Positions 24,561-37,500 of a DNA stretch of 64,000 bases are shown one piece after another. A model generated the notes under the pieces. That model was not told the DNA's origin, searched no databases, and saw only the letters and a program-made list of their open reading frames with translations. Each line of letters starts with the position of its first letter. Within the stretch, counting starts at the first letter, position 1. Position numbers and translations under genes: made by a program. This DNA is from Odontesthes bonariensis (lineage: Eukaryota > Chordata > Actinopteri > Atheriniformes > Atherinopsidae), in contig NC_134526.1 in NCBI RefSeq assembly GCF_027942865.1, positions 8,164,784 through 8,228,783 on the forward strand. Direction: 5' to 3'.

Positions 24561-25954
24561 AGTTGCTAAATGCCATTTTTGGTCTATTTTTTTTTGTCCA
24601 GACAAGACCCACTGATGCCTAATATAGGTCTTTTAAAAGTATGTTTGATTCTAACAGTTAATGTCATAAGAGGACAGTACATATGATGGAAATAGAAGAT
24701 GTTTTATTATGATGGAATATTTTAATATAAAAAACTTAATTATGTGATTTAGGGAGATTTATGGAGAACAAGACACCAACAACTCAATTTATATATACAT
24801 ACAGATGTGTGCAAAAGTCAGGGGAACGTGCATATTATGCTGATTTTTGAGGACAGAAAAGTAAAAACAAAACTGTGGAAAAACAAAGAAAATCACCAAA
24901 GTGGGTTTAGCTGGGGTGGAGGTTCACTGTTGCATTTTTGATGAATAAAAACAATCTATAGGAAAGCAGTTTTTTTTTTTTAGTCTTTTCAACAAATGGA
25001 GCTAAAACAAAGTTCTTTGTCCACATTCAAAGATAATTTGGAGAAATAAAAAAAAAAAGAGACATGCTTGTGGAAAAGGACATCTTGGTAATATGGGAGG
25101 TGGAAAAATTCAGCTTTGGGGCTGTCAGTGGTACATGAAGCACAGCTGTGATACGTGGATGAAGACAGGCTGTCCACCAGATGGGGTAGTGTTGCTATGA
25201 GGAAATATTACTCTGACACATACCTTTAAGAGCCTTGTTCTTTGTCATCTGAGTTGTATATGTTTATATCTGCAGAGCGGCTCCTTCCTCTAGATTTGAG
25301 TTTATTAATATGGACCGCTGCAGTGACTGTATATGACATGTTTGAATTTTGGTCGAGTTTCTTGTGAAACTTTAAAAGGTTAAAAAAGCACATTTGTTTG
25401 ATTTTTTATCAGTTAAATCTCCTCACAATAAGATTTCCCCCCCACTTTTTTCTGTGTTTTTCTCTTCTCCTGAGGTCAATTTTCACACTGGGTTTTGTCA
25501 TCTCTGCCTGGACAGCTTCAGGCAGATGTGCAAACAGTAGCAAGCGCCAACAGTGATGTCAGCCAGTCATGCAAGCAGCCTGCCTGAACGTCTAGCACTT
25601 TTTTGTGTGTGTTTTTGTGGGGGAGAGGTGAAACGCCATCTCAGCTTTAAGACTTGGTGCACTGACAAATAGGCACACAGAAGTTTGCATGTGTTGCTAG
25701 AACTAAGAAGGCCTAAATTCAAGTAACTCAAGTTCTTGCTTTATAAACTTTGTTAGTTATGATTAATCCCTCTGCTTTTTATTGCAGGATGGTTGACAGC
25801 CATGTACAGAATGAACCAATTCAACTGTTTTTCTGTCTGAGCCGTTTACACACAGCAGAAGGAGGAAACGCTGCAGACTCAACACAGCAAAGTCTGCACG
25901 ACAGACACAAACTGAATGATGTGGAAATATAAATGTGGGCAAACTTTGCTTCTA
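24561..25954. other. Intergenic
   Basis: No exon recognised. A tgtgtgcaaaagtcagg piece near 24805-24830 resembles the ends of some fish Tc1-like elements but has no matching partner nearby. Confidence 0.3.
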
Positions 25955-26080
25955 CATACGACGCCAATTCCAACAGGTTTGCTTAGTGAGAAACATATAA
26001 ATAAAAACAGAATGCAATGATATGCAAATCCCACAAACTAATTGATTCACAATAGAACATAGTGTTTACCATCCTTAGAA
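25955..26080. repeat. Dispersed repeat fragment
   Basis: The stretch acgccaattccaacagg, followed by aaataaaaacagaatgcaat and tatgcaaatccca, matches from memory a very common teleost interspersed repeat of DNA-transposon origin. Only one end is present. The family name is uncertain. Confidence 0.45.
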
Positions 26081-29000
26081 AAAATGAATCAAAATCATGT
26101 GGGTAAATGCTTTGCTAATAAAAAGACTTTCAATGGAATTCAGTTGGTTATGCCCTTCAAAACATCCCCTCATACCTTTACAGTCTGTGCATATTTCATG
26201 CCAGGAAAAAGACAGCCATGCAGTAAGTGTGTGTGATGTCAGACCACAGGAAAGCAGCGTCTGCCAGTTTCAGAGGTCCTGTCCCGTCTTTCCCACGTAA
26301 AGTCGGAGCTCTCTCTTTTTTTGGAGACACTTGAGAGAGGCTCACATTTGAGCTCTTTACTGAATTCACAATGCCATGGTAATAATTTCTCCGATGTGTG
26401 TTATGCAGATCCTCTGAAGAAGTTATAGGCAGGCAGAGACCCTAAAACAGACACATTATCATTAAAAACATCTTAGAAATATACAGAACCTAAAATATTA
26501 ATTCATATAGATAATTTTTTTTTGCTATCGTTAAAGGAAAGATGGAAGTGAAGATATGAGATGATACAATACAACAGAGCAGAACTGAGTCTAATATGAG
26601 CTAATTTGCTGATGTTAAGGGTTGTACAGTGGAATGGTGAGTCACTTGTGGAGTGACTCAGGCTGCAGACACTTAAACATTTAATAGGACAACAATTGAT
26701 TTAGTGTTGTTTCTCTACAGTGGAAACTATCCACCACACAATCCGACATCGTGCAGACAGAGAAAGTGCAGGGGCTGTCACACACTGGAATTTTACTCAC
26801 CATCTGACACAGAAACTGTGCTTAATGTAAGTGCAACTCCCGAGTTTTACAGTATGCAACTTAATATGAGACATAGTTTGATATTTAACTCTTCGTGTCA
26901 GTGTAAATGTTGTATAGCGCTGAAAGACTGCTGCCAGCTGTGTGAAAATAATAGAAGCTCCCATCAACCAGCTTGTCTTTAAAGTGATCAAACGCCACAT
27001 ATTTTAAATTTCCCCCTTAAATAATTTTCTACATTTGACTTGAAGAAGGTTCCCCACACAACAACCTCCTCTTTATCACTCTCATGGCTAGATTTGACTA
27101 AACAACCAATTTTTTGTTCTGGCAAGGAGAATATTTTCAAAAGTCTCAAAGTGTCTGTAATGTCTTCAGCAGCAACAATGTACTGTTTTGTCTGGGAGGC
27201 TGAACTAATGTTAACAGATTTCAGCCCTCAACATGTTCTGTTCTGTAACTTCCAGCTTGAACACCTGCCTAGAAAAGCTCTGTAGGTCTTTGTCGTCTCC
27301 CCTTGGTCTGTATGCTACATGGAGCTGAACACTAATATTAAGCCCCCTGGAGGTGGCCCACTATGTTTCCCAACTGGAAGAAGAAAAGCATAAAACCTCC
27401 GATAAACACTGCTGTTCCAGTCCCCTGGCAAAGAAAATAAAACTATCAGATTTTAGGTGTTTATTCACCATGAAACTGCTCAAGTTTAGTGCACTCATTA
27501 TGCAAATGAAATAACGACCGGTACAGGAACAGCTCGTGGTTTACTGCATTTCTAACATTTGACTGAGCATTTCATTGAAAGGTTTTATGACAGCTACAGT
27601 TTTTTCTATAGAGGACAGGCGCTATTTTGGCTTTTATGACCACAGAGATCAAATTACTGATCAGCTCATAGCAGGCCAGTTGCCTCATTACTCAACACTA
27701 ACACTTTAGATAACATTTAACCAAACAACTGGCCTGTACTGACTCCAGAAAAGAACCATCTGTTTATTCCGCACATTCCCTCATGTCTAAAACCATAATA
27801 AAGCATATCTTTATAATTCTGTTAAGCCTTTCTGGTAAGTCTGACAAACAAAACAAAATGCTTAATCTTGTCGTCCGCCTTCAACCAACAAGCAACCTGG
27901 AGGCCAACTTTAGGACTCCTCTCTTGTCCTTAAAAAACATAAATGGGTAACACACAAGTCCACACACAGTCTCATTTATTTATGTGTAATCTGGGGTGCA
28001 AAGGGTTTGTAATATGGAGGACCACAGTGAGAGGGCCATCCAGATGTGTCGCCACATACCAATGATATATTACTCTTCTCTACATAAATGAAACAACAAT
28101 CTGTACCACCAACTCTTTCTTACCTCTGACAACCAAAGCTTTGACATCTTTTGAAGAACTGACACGCTCCTTATAGATGAGACAGATGCGTGACAGATAA
28201 ATGTTTAGCGGTGAATCATGGGCGAAGGAGTCATGAGTCAGACAGGGATTATGTTATTGTTTTATGCTCAATACCACCAGGGAAGACGATCTGGTGGTCC
28301 TCACCTGTGACTACGGTTTTCCTAAGGTGGCATAAAAACAAGTGGCTCCTTTCAAAGTTTAATCATAATATGTGGTTTTCTCGGCAGACGTTTGCATTGA
28401 GCGATGTCGTGCCCGAGGATAAGACATAAACTTTGCATTAAAAAATGGCTGACATACAAAGGACCTCCCACAGTATTCAATATAAAGATGACCCTAAAGA
28501 CTGGCGATGCAACCATGACCAAATACTTTTATACACAATATCAGCAGACTGCAGAAACACGCCATGTTTCCCCAGACAACTCAAAGAGATTACAATGCTC
28601 TTCTGTAGAAAACTAAATGAAAATACCTCAAAATGACATTTTGATTGAAGTCACAGCCTTGATGATTATTTCTACAGCAGTATGGAGCGTGCATGTTCGT
28701 ACATTAAACATTTATTGTGGCGTAATTTTCCCTTATTTATGCAGGACCTTATGCAAATGCTCCCACAGCACACACATTTACATAGAAAAATAATAATGAT
28801 GTCATATTTGCTTTGCAATTTTCATTTTTTCTAATGAGGATATTCTAACAACATAAACACTTTCAGCTTGCATGCTCCCATTCATTTCCACATTTTCTCT
28901 CTAACAGCTGGGATGTTTGCTCATTTAACGAAAAAACAGGCATAGCGGTGTAAAGCACTTAAAGCGAGTGAGTATGTTTGGAGAAAAAACATCTGAAACT

Positions 29001-30153
29001 CATCTGTCGTGAGCTAATTATCTTGGAAAAAGCGTTTTATAATTACTCTGTCTTCACTTTCTTTGTATCCCAAAACAATGACGCCGTGTTTGCATTCGTA
29101 AAAAAAATCTTTGAGTGAGAATTTAGAGTCTGACTGAGTGTGTGTTCAAGTCTTTTTTCTTTATGAAGCTGCAAACAGTTGTTCCTGCTGCTTTCCATCA
29201 TGTGAACAGAATCATTAGGATGAAAAAACACTTGCATGTGTTCCTCTGATGTTTCACTGGAGTGTTGCTAAAGGAATCCTAATAGAGGGACATCAGAATC
29301 ACCTGATAAATGTGTAGTATATCTTTCCACTAAACTACAATGGAAACTCTGTTTGTGATAGCCATTAAGCTGGTTTTAAGTATGATAGCTTAATGATTAA
29401 CATTTATCCAAAGGACCTCATCTAACTGCTCAGAGTTAGTCAGAACAAAACAAGACTTTTACAATGCATGTCAGCATGTTAGTCAAACTGAAATTGTGTG
29501 AAATCAAAGCTCTCTAAGCTGGACTAACACACCCATGATGCAGTTGGGAGTCAAATCACTCCTGCATTTATATGCTAAACTATAGTCAAATGAGGTGCTT
29601 CACAGTTCACATCTAGTACACATTGGAGGAAGAAGCCAATAACAACATATAACCACAAGAGATGGCGTGCATTGTTTTTTTTTTTTTGTTAAAACAGAAA
29701 GCAAAACTGTATGTTAATGCAGTCGAACAGTCACTCTGCTTTAATAAAATCCAGATTTTATTACCACAACCCCATCAACCAAAATCACCTTTCAAGTATA
29801 TCAAAGACAAAATCTGAGCAGTGAATTCTGCTACACTAACATGTTCGATGATCTGCCAGAGAGCACCGAAGATTCGTACATTCAGTCAGTAACTCGATTT
29901 CCCTTCCAAAACAGCTTTGCATATCAAGTACTGTTGTGAGAAAAGTTATAGTTACAACATAAGCTGCATCCACAACATTTACAACGCAGCCTTTTCAAAT
30001 TAAAAGTGCAATTTCTGCATTAAATACAAGTCCTTTAACGTCCAAATGATGAAAAAGAAAAGCAACAACAGTATTTACTCTTGATTTGGCTCTTTTTTTG
30101 GTCACTTTTTGTATCTTTGCTTTTGAATGTCAGTTCTTTGTGTGGGGTTTGGT
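26081..30153. other. Gene-poor intergenic stretch
   Basis: Several open frames of 60-95 codons occur, but none has a recognisable domain, splice support or coding-like composition. An A/T homopolymer lies near 29677-29687. I see nothing that can be named. Confidence 0.35.
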
Positions 30154-30368
30154 CAGTGTTTCCCAACCCTGGTCCTCAAGGCACACTGCCCTGCATGTTT
30201 TCCATGTTTCCCTGCTCCAGCACACCTGATTCAAATAATTGGGTCAGGTCTTAAAGCTCTCCAGAAAGCTGAGGACGACCCATTCATTTGAATCAGGTGT
30301 GCTGGAGCAGGGAAACATGGAAAACATGCAGGGCAGTGTGCCTTGAGGACCAGGGTTGGGAAACACTG
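30154..30368. mobile_element. Palindromic hAT MITE, 215 bp, with perfect 8-bp target duplication
   Basis: The left arm begins cagtgtttcccaaccctggt and the right arm is its reverse complement. The arms are about 85 bases long and nearly perfect, separated by a short centre of about 45 bases. The element is flanked on both sides by ggtttggt (30146-30153 and 30369-30376), the 8-base duplication typical of hAT transposition. No coding capacity. Near-perfect arms and an intact duplication suggest a young insertion. Confidence 0.9.
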
Positions 30369-31014
30369 GGTTTGGTAGTGAAGTTTCAAAGCTTCTTCTT
30401 CTTTTTCTTCTGTTTATTTAAGGGAAGATTAGAGACTACGATGACTCACATCCCATCTAGTGGTACAAAGTGGAACTACAGTAAAATGCGGTCCGTCTCG
30501 AAGGTTACTGAGCTGTATATTTCAGTTAATAACTATTGTTTTTTCTAATTCTGTTAATAGCTTATACGTTTTAAACTTTTTTTTTTCAACACGAAGCATC
30601 TTTGAAGGGATTGTTCAAATTATGAATCATCCTCACCAGCCCAACAACGGTCTGTAGCCTCTGTGTTTAGACAAATTCAAACTTTGAGAAAGCTTTTCAC
30701 CATCAAGATTGCAAACTCAGTCCACTGATGCATATCCTCAGCTTTATCTGGCATATTATTCTCTGATCTTCACACTGTAATTCTGCACATTAAACGTATA
30801 TTCTAGAAATATAGAAAATAATTAGTTTTGTTTTTAGCAATGTTGTTTTGTTTCCTTTATTCAATCCCCTATACGTCAGAAATCTTTCAATATATACTCA
30901 CAAAACAATCCTGGACAGACTGCTTTGAATGATCAGATACTTTAATGATTTCTGCTGCCTCAAACATATTTTCGATGGTAAGATATCATAGCTCAAAGTT
31001 AGTTTGCAACCCAA

Positions 31015-31160
31015 AAAGATGTTGATGAAGATTCTCAGTCATCCAGGTCATGGTAATCATAAGAGCTTGAATAAGGACAACTGGACTTCTTTTTGGATCT
31101 TGAAGATGTTTCACATCTCATCCAAAAGGCTTCTTCAGTCCTGAACTAGTTGGTGGGGAG
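31015..31160. repeat. Dispersed DNA-element fragment
   Basis: The blocks gatgaagattctcagtcatc and gatgtttcacatctcatcca, then aggcttcttcagtcctgaa, match from memory a common fish interspersed repeat. No inverted partner or target duplication was found here. Confidence 0.45.
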
Positions 31161-31254
31161 TACTAGATCATATTTTCTGCATTCCAACGTGCCAAGTATT
31201 GAGATTTTTGGGGATAAACTAAATTTTCGGAGAAAATACGAATACACAGTTCCC

Positions 31255-31255
<1 letters not shown>

Positions 31256-31289
<34 letters not shown>
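31256..31289. repeat. (TG)n microsatellite
   Basis: About seventeen uninterrupted TG units, ending at a single C, 260 bases before the matrix-protein start codon. Confidence 0.95.
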
Positions 31290-31293
<4 letters not shown>

Positions 31294-31403
31294 CATTCTC
31301 AGCTAATGGAAACACACTGACCAGTCAGACCAATGTGTGTGTTAAGAGGGCAGGACTGGTCAGTGGGAGTGTATCAGATAGAAAAAAGAAAAAAAAAACC
31401 AGA

Positions 31404-31412
31404 AATATATAA
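31404..31412 (+). promoter_or_regulatory. Probable TATA box of the calymmin-like gene
   Basis: The sequence aatatataag lies about 105 bases before the ATG at 31516. The spacing fits a TATA promoter with a 5' UTR of about 75-80 bases. Confidence 0.55.
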
Positions 31413-31515
31413 GACATTAGAGGCGGTGATACTTTGAGTACCAGTTTTGTCACTGTCTATCTATCCGTCAGCTGGTTCTCTCCCAGTCATTTTAAAATAC
31501 CCAGACTGCTCCATC

Positions 31516-34500
31516 ATGCTGCTTCAAGCTCTGCTGCAGACCTTGTTGGTTCTCTGGTTGGCTGAGGAAACTCTGCAAGGCGGTAAGAAATACAGATGAA
31601 AATAAGCACAGGTTTAAAACTTAAGTTTGAAATGATGATGAAATGGTTGTGGGACTTGATATTTTTTATGTTTGATTTTTGGATTGTCTGGTTTAAGATC
31701 ATGTGCTGTTGCACATGATATTTAATCACTTAAAGAAATAAGTTTATCTGATCTGATTGATGCAATTCTCACTTTTGTATGTAGGAATTAAATTAATTCT
31801 GTTGGATGAAAAGGACACATGTTGGTATAAAAGGAACAATATTAAACTTTGCTAAACTTTTTATGCGACCAAACTTTGAACTATTACTGTTTGTGACTTT
31901 GATTGATAAAATAAGTAGATCACAGAGTATACATCACATCTGTCAACAGCAGTCCAATCTCTCCGTCAAAGCTTTGATGGCTCAGCGTCTTTGGTGACTC
32001 TCTCCCACTTACTTGTTAGATATCATGTCCGTGAGACTGAGAGAGAGAGAAAGCACTGCACTATGAGGGCAGTTGGCTCCAAAATTAGGCATCCCTGCCA
32101 AGACACTGCGGTTTACAGTATATTCTTTAATTTCACTGAATCAAAGGATGTGATGAAAGGGTGGCAGATGCAGGTAAAATCTGACAGCGGATCGTGAGAA
32201 GAACTAACAGGCTCCATACTGTCACTGCACGCTGGTCTCCATCAATGGTTGCCTGTCTCTCCATAATCCTGCTGCTGAGTCAGGATACAGTGATGAGGAG
32301 ACCCTCAAAAGGCATTTCCTCTGTAACTGGCAAACATTTCAAGTAATTTATAGCGTCTCTTGACTACTTGTGGAGAATAATATACAATGGTTTTGGTGTG
32401 AAACCCGAAGATGGAGATGGAGCAAATTGATTGAGAAAATAATGTTAAATCTTAAAGTTAAATCTGCACCAATAATGTAACAATCCCTCTTGAAATGTTA
32501 AACTTCTTGCTCCTTCTTGCATTGCTTGTACACACTGTATTTTAGAGTGTTAGAATAAAGCTGTGAAATTGACACCACCAAGTATTTATTTTTATTTTTT
32601 CAGGGGTCAGACCTCAGGGCGTGGCCTATGGAAGAATGCTGCCAGCTAGAGGTATCAATATTGTTCTATTTAATCTTCTCAAAAGGAAACAATGTTATTT
32701 CCCCATAGACATACTGCTGAGTAGCTCTGAAGTATTCACTGTGCATTTTGCACAGGTGGCTGCATTTCTCATTTCTGTGTCGGTTTCTGTTTTTTCTTCA
32801 GGTGGCGTTGGAATGAAACCTGGAGGTCAGTCTTTCTCCAAGCATTAGAAAGTCAAATCTATTCATATAGCTCATTTAAAAACAAATGCCACCAAAAAAT
32901 GACTCCAAACATTCACAAACAGACAAATAAAGCTTTATAGCAGCAGCTCCATTTTTGACTATTTCAGAGGCTTGTGGATGAATACGGATGAAGTGTTTAT
33001 TCTTTCATATACGATGTGCATATGATCAGGTGTTGGCAGATTCATAAACCTGTCCATGAATTAATTATGTGTTAAAATTCTGTATGTCTTCATGATTCAA
33101 ATGAAATGTTAATACATTAGATGGACCTATACCATACGGCTCACATGTAATACACTTGATGAATGTGAGGGATGTGTATATTTCTTATTTTTGCATATTT
33201 TAGGCTCTTGAGTACAAATGCACGTCTGAAAAGAGTGATAAAGTTCACAGTTTCACTTTCTTCTTAGTTGCAGGTGCCCTTGGAGCACTGGGGAGTCGCT
33301 ACGGCACCAAAGCAATGAAGACTGGAAGTATGTCAAACTTTTCTGATGACAACATCATCTCATAAAACTTTAACCACAGATGAGTCAGGTTTGTGTTCTT
33401 TCTTTTTTTTCCCTTCTCAGTTGGACGTTACCCCGCGGCTGCCCTTGGTGTCGGTAAGCTATGATCAAATCCTAATGTTTTAAATGTTGCAGTATTTGAA
33501 ACTGGCAAAGAGCAAATATGATACAAAGGACTAGTTTCATGCCTCATTCATGATAATGTATGTTGCTTAAAAAGGTTAATATTAGAATATTATTCGGAGC
33601 CATTTGGGATGAGGTTCTGCAGAGAGTCAACTGCTCTTAATTCTGAAGCATGTTCGTTGGCTGTTCAGGTGAACTGTGTTCTTCTTTGCTTTCACAGGAG
33701 GGTACAGATCTCTTGGATTAGGAGGGAAAACAGGCCTGAAGCAAGGTGGATATGGAGCCCAGGGACCCTATGGTACATCCCTTTACCCTCACAGTAACAA
33801 ATTAATTCACGAATCACTGTTTTTAAACCATTTGAATTGATTCAAACCTCTTTCTTGTGGTTGCAGGGGCCAATTTGGGCACAGGAATTTCAATGGGGCC
33901 AGGACTTACAAATGGCCTGGGACTAGGTTTGGGTCAGGGAGGGAAGCGTGGTAAGACGCTTGATATCTCATACAGACATAAACATGTCCGGGAAGTATAG
34001 ATCTGGGTCAGATTAGTAAAAAAAAAAAAAAAAAGCAGAAAAGCTCTTCATCTACATAATTTCCCCAGGCATTTGGAAGAATGAAAATTTGTATGTAGAC
34101 GAATGGAGGACCAGTTGAGTGTTTTGCTGCTGATTGCAGTCTGATTGGTAAAAGGTGCTGAACCACTGAAACTTACGTCTTTCATTTCTTCTGTGCAAAG
34201 CGTTCTGTTCTCTCTTTAAAGTATTTTTTTAGAAACCCTGGCAACGATTTAGTTAACACAGACACAGTTTTCATGATCAGTCAAATAAATGCTTTTAGAA
34301 TGCAAATTGACCCTGTCTTTTTGTCACTTTCTAGCTTATGGTGCTGGCCTTGGCCCTGTTCCAGGTTAGTAATCATCTAGCTTTTTCCATGATGTTGTTC
34401 CATAAATTGTTCTTACAAATGAAAGTGAATACTTTCTGAACCTCTGCCTGTTTGGAACATTGTTGATAAATCTCAACTCTGAATCTTGCTCTGTTTTAGC

Positions 34501-37500
34501 ATGTCAGACAGGTTGAATCTCAGTGTTCTAATAAAACAGTGTGTGCTTGGTTGGTTTAGAGACTAATCAGCCTCTTTGTCTGCTTCACAGGATATGTTCC
34601 TTATGGAGGCATGAACTATCCTGCAGTACGACCAGGTGAGTGATGAATCATGTCTTGATCTCAGGACCCGTCACTTAGATTATTCTGGATATTCTGTACC
34701 ATAGCTTTTGCCACAAACACAAACCTTGCACCGAGGGGATTGCTTATCACATGTTATGGTAATTGGGTACCCGTGCAGAACCATGCCCAGTATCTTTCTA
34801 CCTCTGTCATTTAACATCCTGCTCCACTGAATTCAGGGTCTTTTTTATCTTAGAATTGCTTCCTACTGTCTGTAATACTCTGGCCATCTTGTCAGTGTTG
34901 GTCTTCTCTGTGAGTTTGCATGTTTAGTTAAATTAGTGACAGAGGGTTTACTTGATATCTGATCAGGCATCCAAGCAACAATAACTAATTTCAAGTCATC
35001 ACCAGCTCCGCCTGTGGTCTTTGTGTGTCACAGTCTGTCTTTGTTTGTCTGCAACCTATAAAAAAAACTGCCGTCATGTGATTCACTGACGTATATTCAC
35101 ATTTGTTTTATATGCATGGATTCACATCTGTCTACTATAATATAATCATCAGCGTTATTATTTCATTGTGTGCGCTCAAATGATGATATTTTTTTGTGTG
35201 TTTGTCAGTGTTGCACATTGCATGAGATCCCAGCTCTTTGTGCTTCATCTTTGGCCTGTGAATGAATCTGGGTCGATTTTTCTAGAGTTAAAAGTGCTGA
35301 TCGTGGTTTTAAAGAACTGAATGCAGCTACTGAAAAACCCAACAAAATACACATAGAAAAAAAAAAGGTTAGGAGTGACATTATATGTCAGGCCAACTGG
35401 GAACTCCCACCTAAAAACTGCGACTTTGTTCTCCTCTATATTCTAGTGAAAGGTGAATTATTTATCGCAGCCACTTTAACAAAGGGAGGGAAACAAACAA
35501 TAAACACCAGGAACACAACGTAAAACACGAGACGCCACAGAAGTTACAGATATCTCCATGAAACAGTTTATACGTTTTAGAGTTATTCAAGTGATCTGAA
35601 ATGTTATATTTAGATGTGCGAAAATGAGGTTTTATTCAGTTAGATTAGCATCAAGTGACAAAACGTACAGATGTTGTATTCCACATGCAATATTTTGTTG
35701 CTGTTGAAATTTTGCCAGATGTGAACTTTTCATTTTAGAGCCAGTATAGCTTCTGCCACCATAAACAACCCCTGGCAATGAAAATTAAAGGGAAATTCTA
35801 AAAAGTTTGAATATCTTTGAATAATCTATTTATTTACTATAAAAACAATTCACTCACACATCTGAGTTTAAACAAGTGTGTTCTGACGTGTTTTTGTGTT
35901 CTTTTTTCTGACAAAAATCCAAGTTGTACAAAACTGATCAGAGTGTTGGAGACAAAGTACTTTTGTGTTCCCACGAGTAAAACAGATATAAGTACAGAAA
36001 GCTTTCCAAAGCCCTTGCTTTGTCATTTAAGTGACATTTTTATATCTGCAAAGGTGGCTATAGCAAGATAGATATTTTCCAACAGCTCTGACATCACCTT
36101 TCACCAGAAAAACATAAGCAAGAAATAAAAAAAAATTAGAGTTGAAACTACAAACGAAACGGTTGAATTGACATGGAATATCCCAGTTAAATTAAGATGA
36201 TACGCTCAGTGTGTTGTTCCTGGTCTGCCTCTCAGTATATATAATATGAACAATACATGTAGTGTATGATGAGTGTATGATGATGAAAGAAACTATGTTT
36301 GAAAAACTGTAATTTAGTAGTTTCTGGCAAATAGTTTTCACATTTTAAATTTGTGAGCTGCTCTTGAAACTTCTACCTCAACTGTGAGTGACTGTGTTTT
36401 GTGTATCAGTTGTCCATCACACACACTGGTGTTGTCTGTGTCTACTTTAACACTTACGCGTTTAATGGCAGTTTGTGTTGTCATCTCGTTGTTGTTGCAC
36501 TGACTGAATGAGAAGGACTGTTTGCTGTAGGCTACTTCCAAAGTTTGTTTTTGGGTTAGGCTCTGTTGTCTCAGTTCCTAATTAAGGTTATAACTCTGCC
36601 TTTTGTAACTGGACTAACTCTAGACCACAAAGATTTTGGACTTGTCTCTGTTGGGTTTTTGAGTTACATGCGTTTAGGCAGTGATTATTCTGTGGATGAT
36701 GAATTCTATAAATTTGCATGTTGTGATGCACGCCTCAGCCAATTCAAAGTAGCCGTAATACAAAGATACAGAAAAGTAAGTGTGATGTTTAACCTAAAAC
36801 AAAAACAAAAAAAAACACTGTTCTTTCTGAGCCAGGAAGTTGTGAATGCATGATGATATTTTTCTGCCAGGTGTGCCTGCAGCAGATTTGGGTGGACCTG
36901 AGGTGGCCAGTCTGGGTCAACCTGTTCCAGATCTTATGAGAGAAAAGAGCAGAGCTCTAGGTCACTTGTACGGAAAACAAGACAGAACTCTTGGACCCGA
37001 AACGCCCGACATTAGGAGAAGCAGTGTGCTTGGTCCCACTGCTCCAGAGTTACATGCTGGAACTGAGGTCAAAAGCCTCGATCCAATCATTCAGTCACCA
37101 AGGCTTCAACCCACGATGCCTCTAAATAAACAGAATAAAGTCCTCGATCTGATTGTTTCACAAGCTCAAGGGGGAGAGCGCAATAACCCTGCGGTCTCAA
37201 GTCATGAAGCCACACTGGCAGCAGGAGCAGTAAGAAAACAACTGCCTGTTGATAAAGACAGAAATCTGGGTCCTGCCACATCTCAGGTACACGGTGCCAG
37301 AGACTATGACTCCTCTCTCCATCAATTTGAAAAACCAAAAAACTGTGGAACTCGTTATGAGCTTTCAAGATCAGGAACCCAAAGGACACAAAGATTAGTG
37401 CCTGAACTGCATATTGGCCGAACAAATCCACCAGCACAAGGAGTGAGAACCTACCAACTTCCTCTTTCACAAGGTCAAGATGTCCGAAGCAGTGCCTTCT

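Noticed and set aside
24805-24840. A second Tc1-like element
   Set aside because: Only one end-like piece was seen, without an inverted partner or transposase traces.
26704-26982. Cys-rich open frame of 92 codons as a small secreted protein
   Set aside because: No signal peptide and no regular cysteine pattern; consistent with chance.
28190-28429. Open frame of 79 codons as a gene
   Set aside because: No domain, no splice context, no similarity to any family I know, and located in repeat-rich intergenic DNA.
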